64,000 nt of DNA from Rhodococcoides fascians A25f (GTDB taxonomy: Bacteria; Actinomycetota; Actinomycetes; Mycobacteriales; Mycobacteriaceae): contig NZ_CP049744.1 in NCBI RefSeq assembly GCF_000760935.2, positions 4,123,501-4,187,500 on the forward strand, read 5' to 3'. Below the pieces are notes generated by a model. That model worked only from the letters and a program-made list of their open reading frames with translations, did not search any database and had not been told where the DNA came from. The translations under genes were made by a program, and so were the position numbers. Shown one piece after another: positions 7,780 through 15,603 of this stretch. Positions within the stretch are counted from its first letter, which is position 1; every line of letters begins with the position of its first letter.

Positions 7780-9882
7780 TCAGCCGGCGACGATGTTGAG
7801 GTTGCCGAGGCGGTCGACGGTTCCGGTGGTGCCGTGCGGGACGACGACAGTGGTCGTCGGGACTTCGACGATGGCGGGGCCGGCGAGCACATGCCCGGCG
7901 GCGAGCTTGCTGTAGTCGTAGATGTCGGTGTCGACGTATCCGATTCGCCCGTCCAGGTTGACCTTTCGGGTACCGATGCGAGCGACCGAGGCATCGGCGG
8001 AATCGGCCGACTTCAGCTCGGGGAGGGTCGGCGAGAACGGCAGGACGCCGGTTGCGCGCACGCGATAGGTGATCGCCTGAATACCTGCTTCACGGAAGCC
8101 GCTGTCCTTCCCGTAAAGGTCGGCGTAGCGCTGTTCGAAGAGATCGGAGGCGTGCGCGACGCTGGACGAGTCCAGCGAGCCTTCGGGAATGGTTGTGGCA
8201 ACCTCTGCCAACTGCATCGTGTACCGCATGTCGATTTCACGTTCGACCTGGACAGACGTGAAATTGAGTCCCTGTCGACCGAGGGCTTCGCGGACGCGCT
8301 TCTCGAGGCCGTCGAAGTTCGCTTCGGCGCGGGCCGGGTCGAGCGGCATCGCAGCCGGGTCGGACAACTCGGCCGCGAGCACGATGTTCGACGACGCAAG
8401 ACCGTAGGCCGAGAACGCCGATGCCACCTGCCCGAGCGGAACGATGACTTCCTTGACGCCGACCTCTGCTGCATAGGCGGCGCAATGCGATGGGCCGGCT
8501 CCGCCGAATGCATAGAGAACGAAGTTGCGCGGATCGTGCCCGGCTTCGACGACGGTCTTGCGCAGGAGATCGCCTGTCTGTGCGTTCTGCACGGCGTAGA
8601 TCGCGGCCGCCGCGGCCTCGATCGACAGACCGAGCGGTTCGGCGATGCGGCGTCGAATAGCCTCGCGCGCAAGCTCTTTGTCGAGTGGTTTGCGACCACC
8701 GAGCAGTCCGCGTTCGGGGAGAATACCGAGGACGAGATTGGCGTCGGCATTGGTGGGTTCGGTGCCACCCTGCCCGTAACACGCAGGTCCGGGTACCGCC
8801 TGAGCGCTGTGCGGCCCGATCTGGAGGTTGCCGCCGGCATCCACCCACGCGATGGCACCGCCGCCGGAGCCGATGGCGTGCACCTGCAGGGTGGGCACGT
8901 TGATCGGGTGATGATTGATGATGGTGCTCGACGCACGCACCGGCTCACCGTCCACGACGAGGCCGACGAGGAAGGTGGTTCCGCCGACGTCGGTGGCGAT
9001 GATGTTCTTGTGTCCGAGCTGCTTTCCGAGGGATACGGCTCCGACCACGCCGCCGGTCAACACGGATCCGACGGTGCTGATGGCGTTCTTCGGGGCCTCG
9101 GCTGCCGCAACGGCACCACCGTTGCTCTGCATCACCAGCAATGGGCCGGCGAGGTCGAGGGCACGCAGCTTCTTCTCCAACGAGCCGAGGTAATCGCGCA
9201 ACCCCGGACCGATCTGCGTACTCATGATCGTCGTAGCGTTCCGCGCGAACTCACGAATGCGCGGGCTCACTTCGGAGGACAGCGAGACGAACATGTCGGG
9301 GTCGATCTCGTGGACCAGCTCGCGAATGCGTTGCTCGTGCACAGGGTTACGGAACGACCAGAGCAGCGAGACCGCAATTCCGGAGACGCCGTCGTCGACG
9401 AGGCTTCGGATGGCGACGCGCGCGGAATCCTCGTCCAGCGCGACGACGACCGTTCCGTCACGGTCGAGGCGTTCGGTGACCTCGAGTGCATGTCGCTTGG
9501 GGACGAGACCGTGGGACTTGCTCTGTCCCAACACGTTCTGCAGTTGCTCGGGAGAGCCACCGAGGTACCGGCCCTCGACGTTCATGATGTAGATCGAATC
9601 CCGATGCCCCTTGGTGGTCAGGAACCCGACCGGCGGGACGTTGCCCATCACCAGAGCATTGAGCGAGGACGTGGTGCCGTGCGCGATGTGGTGGGTGTTC
9701 GCGAGCATTTCCTGCACCGGGCATCCGAGTTGTTCGGCCAACGCTTCGAGAACGTCGATGACCCCCTGGGAATAGTCGGGTGGTGTCGAGGGCGCTTTTG
9801 CAGCGACCACGGTGCCGGAACTGTCGTCGAGTACTGCGTCCGTGAACGTTCCGCCGACGTCCACTCCGATCACATAGGTCAT
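7780..9882 (-). CDS. Hydantoinase A/oxoprolinase-type carboxylase subunit
   Basis: A 700-residue HyuA-family subunit with the actin-like ATPase fold. The N-terminal phosphate loop is GVDVGGTFTDAVL (residues 6-18), HGTTSS follows around residue 70, and a second nucleotide-binding stretch, TDVGGTTFLVGLV, lies in the middle. It would supply ATP-dependent activation of the substrate while HyuB completes the chemistry. The ATG at 9882 has a ribosome-binding site (TAAGGAG complement at 9892-9898). It is the first gene of the leftward operon and faces the maleate-isomerase gene across a 252-bp divergent control region. Acetone/acetophenone carboxylase, caprolactamase and N-methylhydantoinase are all members of this family, so the substrate remains open. 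Confidence 0.92.
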   Translation of the reverse strand: MTYVIGVDVGGTFTDAVLDDSSGTVVAAKAPSTPPDYSQGVIDVLEALAEQLGCPVQEMLANTHHIAHGTTSSLNALVMGNVPPVGFLTTKGHRDSIYIMNVEGRYLGGSPEQLQNVLGQSKSHGLVPKRHALEVTERLDRDGTVVVALDEDSARVAIRSLVDDGVSGIAVSLLWSFRNPVHEQRIRELVHEIDPDMFVSLSSEVSPRIREFARNATTIMSTQIGPGLRDYLGSLEKKLRALDLAGPLLVMQSNGGAVAAAEAPKNAISTVGSVLTGGVVGAVSLGKQLGHKNIIATDVGGTTFLVGLVVDGEPVRASSTIINHHPINVPTLQVHAIGSGGGAIAWVDAGGNLQIGPHSAQAVPGPACYGQGGTEPTNADANLVLGILPERGLLGGRKPLDKELAREAIRRRIAEPLGLSIEAAAAAIYAVQNAQTGDLLRKTVVEAGHDPRNFVLYAFGGAGPSHCAAYAAEVGVKEVIVPLGQVASAFSAYGLASSNIVLAAELSDPAAMPLDPARAEANFDGLEKRVREALGRQGLNFTSVQVEREIDMRYTMQLAEVATTIPEGSLDSSSVAHASDLFEQRYADLYGKDSGFREAGIQAITYRVRATGVLPFSPTLPELKSADSADASVARIGTRKVNLDGRIGYVDTDIYDYSKLAAGHVLAGPAIVEVPTTTVVVPHGTTGTVDRLGNLNIVAG

Positions 9883-9961
9883 GCCGGTGTGCTCCTTAGG
9901 TCCGAGTCGAAGACGTTCTGGCGTGTGAGAGCGAAACACTCTCGAACACTGCTTACGTCTG

Positions 9962-9977
9962 CGTCGAGTATTCGACG
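9962..9977. promoter_or_regulatory. Palindromic operator, copy 1, hyuA side
   Basis: CGTCGAGTATTCGACG is an imperfect palindrome: arms CGTCGA and TCGACG around GTAT. Its 14-base core (9965-9978) recurs exactly, inverted, at 10091-10104 on the other side of the divergent region. It sits 80 bases upstream of hyuA. A TetR site is the simplest reading, the candidate protein being the regulator encoded at the end of the hyu operon. Confidence 0.6.
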
Positions 9978-10090
9978 TGACCGACGACATGTCAAGCGTG
10001 AATGTGAGTGCTGCCACCTTCCTCGATACTGCCCGACCGGACTCCCGGATCCGATTCCCCAGCTCCAGGCCGCTTGACGAATCGTCGTAT

Positions 10091-10106
10091 ACGTCGAATA
10101 CTCGTC
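10091..10106. promoter_or_regulatory. Palindromic operator, copy 2, isomerase side
   Basis: ACGTCGAATACTCGTC contains an exact inverted copy of the 14-base element at 9965-9978, with arms CGTCGA and TCGTC. It lies 29 bases before the maleate-isomerase start, where a bound repressor would block transcription. Two identical sites about 128 bases apart would let one regulator control both arms of the locus. Confidence 0.6.
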
Positions 10107-10134
10107 ATCAACGTCAATTACTGAAAGGCAGTTC

Positions 10135-10887
10135 ATGAGTATTCATCGTGTGGGCTTGGTCGTACCGAGCTCCAACGTCACCGTGGAAACGGAGATGCCC
10201 GCCCTGTTGGCGCGACATCGAGATGCCCGGTTCTCGTTCCACTCCTCGCGCATGCGCATGCAGGCCGTGTCGCCGGAGCAACTGCGGGCCATGAACGCCC
10301 AGCGCGAACGGTGCATCCTCGAGTTGGGCGATGCCGGAATCGACGCAATTCTCTATGCATGCCTCGTCGCTCTCATGGTCGCCGGGCCCGGGGAACACCA
10401 ACGGGTCGAGGGGCTCATCGCGGAACAACTCGCCACGGGCGGATCCGATGCAGCCGTCAGGTCGAGTGCGGGAGCACTCGTGGAAGGCCTGCGGGCTCTG
10501 GACGCGAAGAACATCGTTCTCGTGACGCCGTACATGCGACCGCTCGCCGAGAAGGTGGTCGAGTACATCGAGGCCGAAGGCATTCGCGTCCTCGATTGGC
10601 GTGCACTCGAAGTGTCCGACAACGCCGAAGTCGGCTGCATCCCTGGCGAACGAGTCATGGACGCGGCACGGTCCTTGGATCTCACAGGTGCCGACGCCCT
10701 GGTGATTTCCGCGTGCGTACAGATGCCGTCCCTTCCGCTCGTCCAGGCTGCCGAGGACGAATTCGGCATCCCCGTTCTGTCGGCCGCGACGGCAGGCGCC
10801 TACAGCCTGCTCCGTGCGCTGGACCTACCCGTCGATCTTCCGGACGCCGGCTCACTGCTCCGGGCAGACGCCGTCGTCACCTCCTAG
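10135..10887 (+). CDS. Maleate cis-trans isomerase-like protein (Asp/Glu racemase superfamily)
   Basis: A 250-residue protein of the maleate isomerase/arylmalonate decarboxylase family. The N-terminus VGLVVPSSNVTVETEMP is the family substrate-binding segment. The two expected catalytic cysteines are present at residue 76 (LYACLVAL) and residue 194 (ISACVQMPS), matching the pair used by characterised maleate isomerases. Maleate to fumarate is the typical reaction and is the last step of nicotinate-type and some aromatic pathways. It is the first gene of the rightward operon, divergent from hyuA, just downstream of a palindromic operator. Arylmalonate decarboxylase activity is the main alternative, though that family uses a single cysteine. 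Confidence 0.87.
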   Translation: MSIHRVGLVVPSSNVTVETEMPALLARHRDARFSFHSSRMRMQAVSPEQLRAMNAQRERCILELGDAGIDAILYACLVALMVAGPGEHQRVEGLIAEQLATGGSDAAVRSSAGALVEGLRALDAKNIVLVTPYMRPLAEKVVEYIEAEGIRVLDWRALEVSDNAEVGCIPGERVMDAARSLDLTGADALVISACVQMPSLPLVQAAEDEFGIPVLSAATAGAYSLLRALDLPVDLPDAGSLLRADAVVTS

Positions 10888-10916
10888 ATCGTCACTTTCG
10901 TAGAGAGGAAATCTTC

Positions 10917-11552
10917 ATGTCCGACTTGCCACACAAGGTTCGGGGCGTCGACCACGTCGCCTACCCCACGTTCGATCCGGCAGCAACGGTCGAGTTCTAC
11001 CGCGACGTTCTCGGGTTCCCCGTCGTCCACTCCATCTGCGCCGCAGGGTGGGGCCCGGAGAAGCATCCGGACTTCATCCATTTCTTCTTCGACATCGGCA
11101 ACGACGACCGCCTCGCGTTCTTCTACTACTTCGGCCTCGAACCGTTCGACGGTGGACCACAGGGCGATTCGTACTCGCGCTTCGCCGAGGACGTTCCGAT
11201 CTTCTTCATCCGCTCGCGTCACCTGGCAGTCCACGTCGACAACGAAGAAGACCTGATGGAATACCGGCGGCGGCTGGACGGCAGCGACTGGCCCGTGGAG
11301 ATGCAGATCCAACACGAGACGATCGAGTCGATCTACACACACGATCCCAACGGCTACATGATCGAGCTCACCCGCGCGATGCGGCCGGTCACGCCGCAGG
11401 AAGATCTCGACGCGAACCTGACGATCGACGCCCTGATCGACGTCGTGCGCGGACCCGACCCGAATATGGCGAATCTGTTGACCCGCAAGGCCGAACTGAT
11501 CGTCGAACGTGCGGCCGACTGGTCGGCCGAGCACGAGGTGGGAGTTTCGTGA
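10917..11552 (+). CDS. VOC-family (glyoxalase/extradiol dioxygenase-like) protein
   Basis: A 211-residue vicinal-oxygen-chelate protein. VRGVDHVAYPTFDPAATVEF opens the first beta-alpha-beta-beta-beta module, LAVHVDNEEDLMEYRRRL the second, and HDPNGYMIELT carries the expected metal-ligand glutamate; His14 or nearby and His in LAVHV are further candidate ligands. A roughly 50-residue helical tail follows. It could be a lyase, isomerase or ring-cleaving enzyme in the pathway; sequence alone does not separate these. The ATG at 10917 has an AGAGAGGAA ribosome-binding site. It is 29 bases after the isomerase gene, and its stop overlaps the next gene, so it is part of the operon. Confidence 0.85.
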   Translation: MSDLPHKVRGVDHVAYPTFDPAATVEFYRDVLGFPVVHSICAAGWGPEKHPDFIHFFFDIGNDDRLAFFYYFGLEPFDGGPQGDSYSRFAEDVPIFFIRSRHLAVHVDNEEDLMEYRRRLDGSDWPVEMQIQHETIESIYTHDPNGYMIELTRAMRPVTPQEDLDANLTIDALIDVVRGPDPNMANLLTRKAELIVERAADWSAEHEVGVS

Positions 11553-11794
11553 CCACGTTGTACGTACTCGACATTCCCGAGAACACCACTATCGCATCGG
11601 TGGCCGACGTCGACCCAGCCGTACGCGTCGACCACGTCGGCCCGTACTTCCGCATAGTCTCGGATGGGGACATCGTCATCGATCGTCGGGCCACCGGATG
11701 CAGGCACGCCGTCTGGTACAGCAGCGTCTCTGGCCTGTCGGAGTCTCGAATCACACAGTGGGACAAAGACGCTCTGCGCGTCGAGCAGTCATGA
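11549..11794 (+). CDS. Small conserved-context protein of unknown function (81 aa)
   Basis: An 81-residue protein starting with GTG at 11549, whose start overlaps the VOC stop and whose stop overlaps the next ATG (ATGA at 11791-11794). That double overlap, plus a GGTGGGAG ribosome-binding site, is the main evidence that it is real. The product begins MTTLYVLDIPENTTIASVA and has no recognised domain, membrane segment or cysteine pair; it looks like a small beta-rich cytosolic protein. Its tight placement in the catabolic operon suggests an accessory subunit or small binding protein for a pathway intermediate, which is inference only. Confidence 0.7.
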   Translation: MTTLYVLDIPENTTIASVADVDPAVRVDHVGPYFRIVSDGDIVIDRRATGCRHAVWYSSVSGLSESRITQWDKDALRVEQS

Positions 11795-13020
11795 CTCGGA
11801 CCCGACTCGGCGCAGGCCGGTACATCGATGCCGCCGAGGCTCCGTCGAATACGGTGACCTCGGTGCACGAGCTGAGCACCGCAGACGGTGCCAAGGTCAG
11901 CGGAGTGCTGCGGACCGTTCCCGGTGCCGAGACGGTCGTGGCGTTGATGCACCCGAGACAGGACCTGACGCATCACGTTCTCGTGCCCGAGTTGCTCGCC
12001 CGCGGATACGCCGTGTGGACTCAGGGCACGCGATCGGTGAACAACGACATCTCCCTGGTGCACGAGCAGGCGTTGCTCGACGCCGCCGCCGGGCAGGTGT
12101 TCCTACGCTCGCGCTCCTTCGATCACGTTGTGACGCTGGGACACTCGGGTGGTGGCACCCTGTTCGCGTTCTACCACGAGCAGGCCGGTCTCGCGCCCGA
12201 GGATCGGCTGGCGGCAACGCCCGCAGGTCGACCGATCGACCTCGCATCTGCGGAGATGCCCGTGCCGGACGGTGCGATTTTCATGGCTCCACACCCCGGA
12301 CAGGGTGCGCTGCTGCTGCGTCTGATCGATCCGTCCGTCGTCGACGAATCGGACCCCATGTCCGTCGACCCGGCACTCGATCCCTTCGATAAGGCGAACG
12401 GATTTGTCGACGCACCTGATAGCTCTACCTATTCCTCTGACTTCGTTCAGAGGTACCGCGCCGCTCAGCTCGAGCGCGTCGCTCGGCTCGACGCGATCGC
12501 GCGGTCACGAGTCGCCGAAGCATCCGGCGCCCGACGGCGTTTCAAGACAAGCCGTGATCCTGTCGACCGTCGAGATGCGTTGGCACCTCGCATATCGACC
12601 GTCTATCGCACCGACGCGGACCTGAGATTCACCGACCTGTCGCTGAGCCCCAACGCCCGCCCCTATGGTTCGTTGTTCGGCCGACGGCCGGATCTGACGA
12701 ATTATGGGCTCGTCGGGTTCGCGCGCCTGTCCACACCGGATGCCTGGCTGTCGACGTGGTCCGGTCTGAGCTCCAACGCCGATTTCGTTCGGTGCGCACC
12801 GTCGGTGACGGTCCCGTCGTTGTTCGTCGAATTGACCGGCGATCAGGCGTGTTTCCCGGAAGATGCGTCGAGGATGGTCGAGGCTCTGGGCTCAGTGGAC
12901 AAGTCCCGCGTGGCGATCGAGGGCACCCACTTCGGTGGCCCCATTCGCGATGGCGCGCCCACCGGTGCTTCTCTGGCCGCCGCCGACATCGGTGCCTGGT
13001 TGTCCCACCACTTCATCTGA
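11791..13020 (+). CDS. Alpha/beta hydrolase of the catabolic operon
   Basis: A 409-residue alpha/beta hydrolase-fold protein. The nucleophile elbow is LGHSGGGTLF, a late acid is likely in the ELTGDQAC segment, and the catalytic histidine is likely in GTHFGGP near the C-terminus. There is no signal peptide, so it acts in the cytosol. A long insertion in the middle (about residues 175-290) forms a lid-like cap and sets it apart from small esterases. It overlaps the 81-residue gene by four bases and is followed 21 bases later by the MFS importer. A C-C, amide or ester hydrolysis step in the same pathway is inferred from position. Confidence 0.82.
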   Translation: MTRTRLGAGRYIDAAEAPSNTVTSVHELSTADGAKVSGVLRTVPGAETVVALMHPRQDLTHHVLVPELLARGYAVWTQGTRSVNNDISLVHEQALLDAAAGQVFLRSRSFDHVVTLGHSGGGTLFAFYHEQAGLAPEDRLAATPAGRPIDLASAEMPVPDGAIFMAPHPGQGALLLRLIDPSVVDESDPMSVDPALDPFDKANGFVDAPDSSTYSSDFVQRYRAAQLERVARLDAIARSRVAEASGARRRFKTSRDPVDRRDALAPRISTVYRTDADLRFTDLSLSPNARPYGSLFGRRPDLTNYGLVGFARLSTPDAWLSTWSGLSSNADFVRCAPSVTVPSLFVELTGDQACFPEDASRMVEALGSVDKSRVAIEGTHFGGPIRDGAPTGASLAAADIGAWLSHHFI

Positions 13021-13041
13021 CCCTCTCGCGAGCGGAAACTC

Positions 13042-14355
13042 ATGTCACGTAACACTTTTTCACCCGTGGTCGCACTCTGCCTGGCGGCGTTGACGCTGGA
13101 GGGGTACGACCTTCTCATGTACGGAACGGTGGTGCCGTCGCTCCTGGCGTACGAGCCGTGGGATCTGGATCCGGCGACCGTCGGTGTACTCGGATCGGTG
13201 GTGGGAGTCGGCATGTTGGTCGGGGCGCTGGCCGCGGGCAGCATCGCAGATCGCTGGGGTAGGCGACGCGCCTTGATCGCCGCGGTCGCTTTGTTCTCGG
13301 CCGCAATGGGATGCTGTGCACTTGCACCCTCGCCCGAGATGTTCGGAGCAGCGCGATTTGTCGTCGGCGTCGGGGCAGGAGTTCTGATGCCGACCGCGGC
13401 GTCGATGCTGATCGAATTTTCCCGCCTCGACACCAGAGCGAGAACGGTCGCACTGGGATTCGTGGGGACCAGCGTCGGCGGTATCGCGGCGGGGATCCTG
13501 TCCCTCTGGCTCGTCCCGGCATTCGGCTTCCGAGCGATGTTCGCAGCTGGGATGATCCCGGCGTTGTTGATCCTGCCGATGATGCTCCGCTATCTCCCTG
13601 AATCCCCCGCTTTCCTGAACTCGCAGGGCAGGAGCGCTGCGGCACAGACGATCTCGACTCGTTACGGCCTCGAAGAAGCTGTGAAGAATTTCGGTGGTGA
13701 CCCGAAGTCGACAGATCGCGGAATCGGTGCGCTGTTCACTGCGAACCGTGCGCGAGTGACACTGTCCTTTTGGGTGATGACCCTGTTGTGCCTCCTGGTG
13801 TTGTTCGGCGTCGCCACCTGGTTGCCCGCGGTGATGCGATCGGCCGGATACCCGCTCGGTGCAGCGCTGTCCTTCTTGCTGGTGCTCAACGTGGGCGGTG
13901 CAGTAGGTGCACTCGGCGGCGCTTACCTGGCCGATTGGTTCGGCATCAAGCCGGTGACGACTCTCGGATTCCTCTGTGCAGCAGTGTCGTTGGCGTTGAT
14001 CGCGACCACTCCCCCGATCGGGATCGTCTACGTTCTCGTGCTGATCGCAGGAATGGGAACAACCGGGACGCAGATCCTGCTCAACACTTTCATCGGTGGC
14101 TACTACCCCGTGTCGTGCCGAACCACAGGACTGGGCGTCGCACTCGCGGTGGGGCGTCTCGGCGCGATCGTCGGTCCGACATACGGCGGACTGTTCGTCG
14201 CCGCCGGTGCGGGAACCAGCACTCAGCTGTTGGCCTTCGCCTTGCCGGCAGTCATCGGTGCCGGTGTGACGATTCTGATTCCAGCCGGACGGCGTTCGTC
14301 GGCCGCCGCGGAGACTGTCCCCACCCCCAGTGATCGGTCAACCGGCAGACGATAA
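13042..14355 (+). CDS. MFS transporter, aromatic acid:H+ symporter type
   Basis: A 437-residue twelve-helix major facilitator. TM1 contains EGYDLLMYG, equivalent to the acidic DGxDxxxYG motif of the aromatic acid/H+ symporter family (PcaK/BenK group). The loop 2-3 motif GSIADRWGRRRAL is intact and the central loop carries LPESPAFL. Import of an aromatic acid or related carboxylate is therefore the likely role, supplying the CoA ligase of the same locus. It is the last gene of the rightward operon. Its final 18 bases overlap the convergent epoxide hydrolase gene, leaving no room for an intergenic terminator. Confidence 0.9.
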   Translation: MSRNTFSPVVALCLAALTLEGYDLLMYGTVVPSLLAYEPWDLDPATVGVLGSVVGVGMLVGALAAGSIADRWGRRRALIAAVALFSAAMGCCALAPSPEMFGAARFVVGVGAGVLMPTAASMLIEFSRLDTRARTVALGFVGTSVGGIAAGILSLWLVPAFGFRAMFAAGMIPALLILPMMLRYLPESPAFLNSQGRSAAAQTISTRYGLEEAVKNFGGDPKSTDRGIGALFTANRARVTLSFWVMTLLCLLVLFGVATWLPAVMRSAGYPLGAALSFLLVLNVGGAVGALGGAYLADWFGIKPVTTLGFLCAAVSLALIATTPPIGIVYVLVLIAGMGTTGTQILLNTFIGGYYPVSCRTTGLGVALAVGRLGAIVGPTYGGLFVAAGAGTSTQLLAFALPAVIGAGVTILIPAGRRSSAAAETVPTPSDRSTGRR

Positions 14356-15501
14356 CGCAGACAAGAACGAGCGCAGATCCGCGGCAAGACGCACCGGCTC
14401 CTCCATCGCCGCGAAGTGACCACCATGATCCGGAACCTCGGTCCAGTGCGCGATGTCGAACTCGTGTTCCGCAAGGTGCCTGATGCCGATGTCGTGGGCG
14501 AACATGATGGCACCCACCGGTTGCGACGGTTTTGCCTTCGGACCATCCCAGGCTCCACCCTCGGCCGCGTAGACCGTGTAGGCGGCGCTACCGGCGCTCC
14601 GAGTCAACCAGTACAGGGTGACGTGGGCGAGTATCCGATTGCGGCCGAGGGCACCATCCGGTTCCGCGTCGAACGGATAAGTCCACGCGCGGAATTTGTC
14701 CAGCATCCATGACAACTGACCGATGGGACTGTCGGTCAGAGCAGCACCGAGAAGTTGCGGACGCGTCGACTGGATGGAGATGTACCCGAACTCCGACTCC
14801 ATGAACTCGCCCACACGTCGATAGCGGTCCAATTCGGTTTCGGTGCAACGTTTCTGCTCTGCCTCGTCGGGTTCCTGGAAGGGTGCGCCGATGGACCCGT
14901 TGACATGAATGGCGGCGCAGTGGTCCGGATCGAGACGACCCATCGCCGGTGCGACTCCGGCACCGTAATCACCGCCCTGCACTACATAGGACCCGTATCC
15001 GAGGAAACTCATCAACTCCACGAACGCTTGGGCCACGCGATCGGTACTCCACCCGCCGTCGGACAGCGGCGTCGAGAATGCGAATCCGGGGACGGATGGC
15101 ACGATCACGTCGAAGGCTCGAAGGTCGGCGTCGTCCGGCTCGGTCAGCAGTGGGACGAGGTCGAGGAATTCGAGGTACGACCCCGGCCATCCGTGGCACA
15201 GCAGCACGGGAGTGGAGTCGGCTCGCGACGACCGCACGTGAAAGTAGTGGATGCGCTGCCCGTCGATCTCCACCATGTACTGAGGGAACGACGCGAGCTG
15301 CTTCTCCACCTCTCGCCAGCTGAAGTCATCGACCCAGGTGGTCGCCATCGAACGGAGCACGGACACAGGCACTCCAGTAGTCCAGTCGTCGGCACCGAGG
15401 GGTTCGGGCAGACGTGCGTCCCGAACACGACGGGCCAGGTCGTCGAGCTCGGATTGCGGAACGTCGACAACGAACGGGGTGGGAGGCTCAGTGATTGTCA
15501 T
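14338..15501 (-). CDS. Epoxide hydrolase (EHN-domain alpha/beta hydrolase)
   Basis: A 387-residue epoxide hydrolase of the family with an N-terminal EHN lid domain (FVVDVPQSELDDLARRVRDA at the start). The oxyanion motif HGWPGS, the nucleophile motif GGDYGAG with its aspartate, and the catalytic histidine in DHGGHFAAME are all present. It would open an epoxide to a diol in the cytosol. The ATG at 15501 precedes MTITEPPTPF, the natural family start. Its 3' end overlaps the convergent MFS gene by 18 bases, and it lies about 100 bases downstream of the UvrA-like gene on the same strand. It may or may not belong to the catabolic locus. Confidence 0.9.
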   Translation of the reverse strand: MTITEPPTPFVVDVPQSELDDLARRVRDARLPEPLGADDWTTGVPVSVLRSMATTWVDDFSWREVEKQLASFPQYMVEIDGQRIHYFHVRSSRADSTPVLLCHGWPGSYLEFLDLVPLLTEPDDADLRAFDVIVPSVPGFAFSTPLSDGGWSTDRVAQAFVELMSFLGYGSYVVQGGDYGAGVAPAMGRLDPDHCAAIHVNGSIGAPFQEPDEAEQKRCTETELDRYRRVGEFMESEFGYISIQSTRPQLLGAALTDSPIGQLSWMLDKFRAWTYPFDAEPDGALGRNRILAHVTLYWLTRSAGSAAYTVYAAEGGAWDGPKAKPSQPVGAIMFAHDIGIRHLAEHEFDIAHWTEVPDHGGHFAAMEEPVRLAADLRSFLSALSSAG

Positions 15502-15603
15502 GACGTCATCGTGCAAGGTATCGCGGACAGCGGTGGTCCTGAATTGCCGGCAAGCCCACGATGTAGCTCGCATAGTTGTCGGTCGCGTCGGTAAGGCTGA
15601 AGC

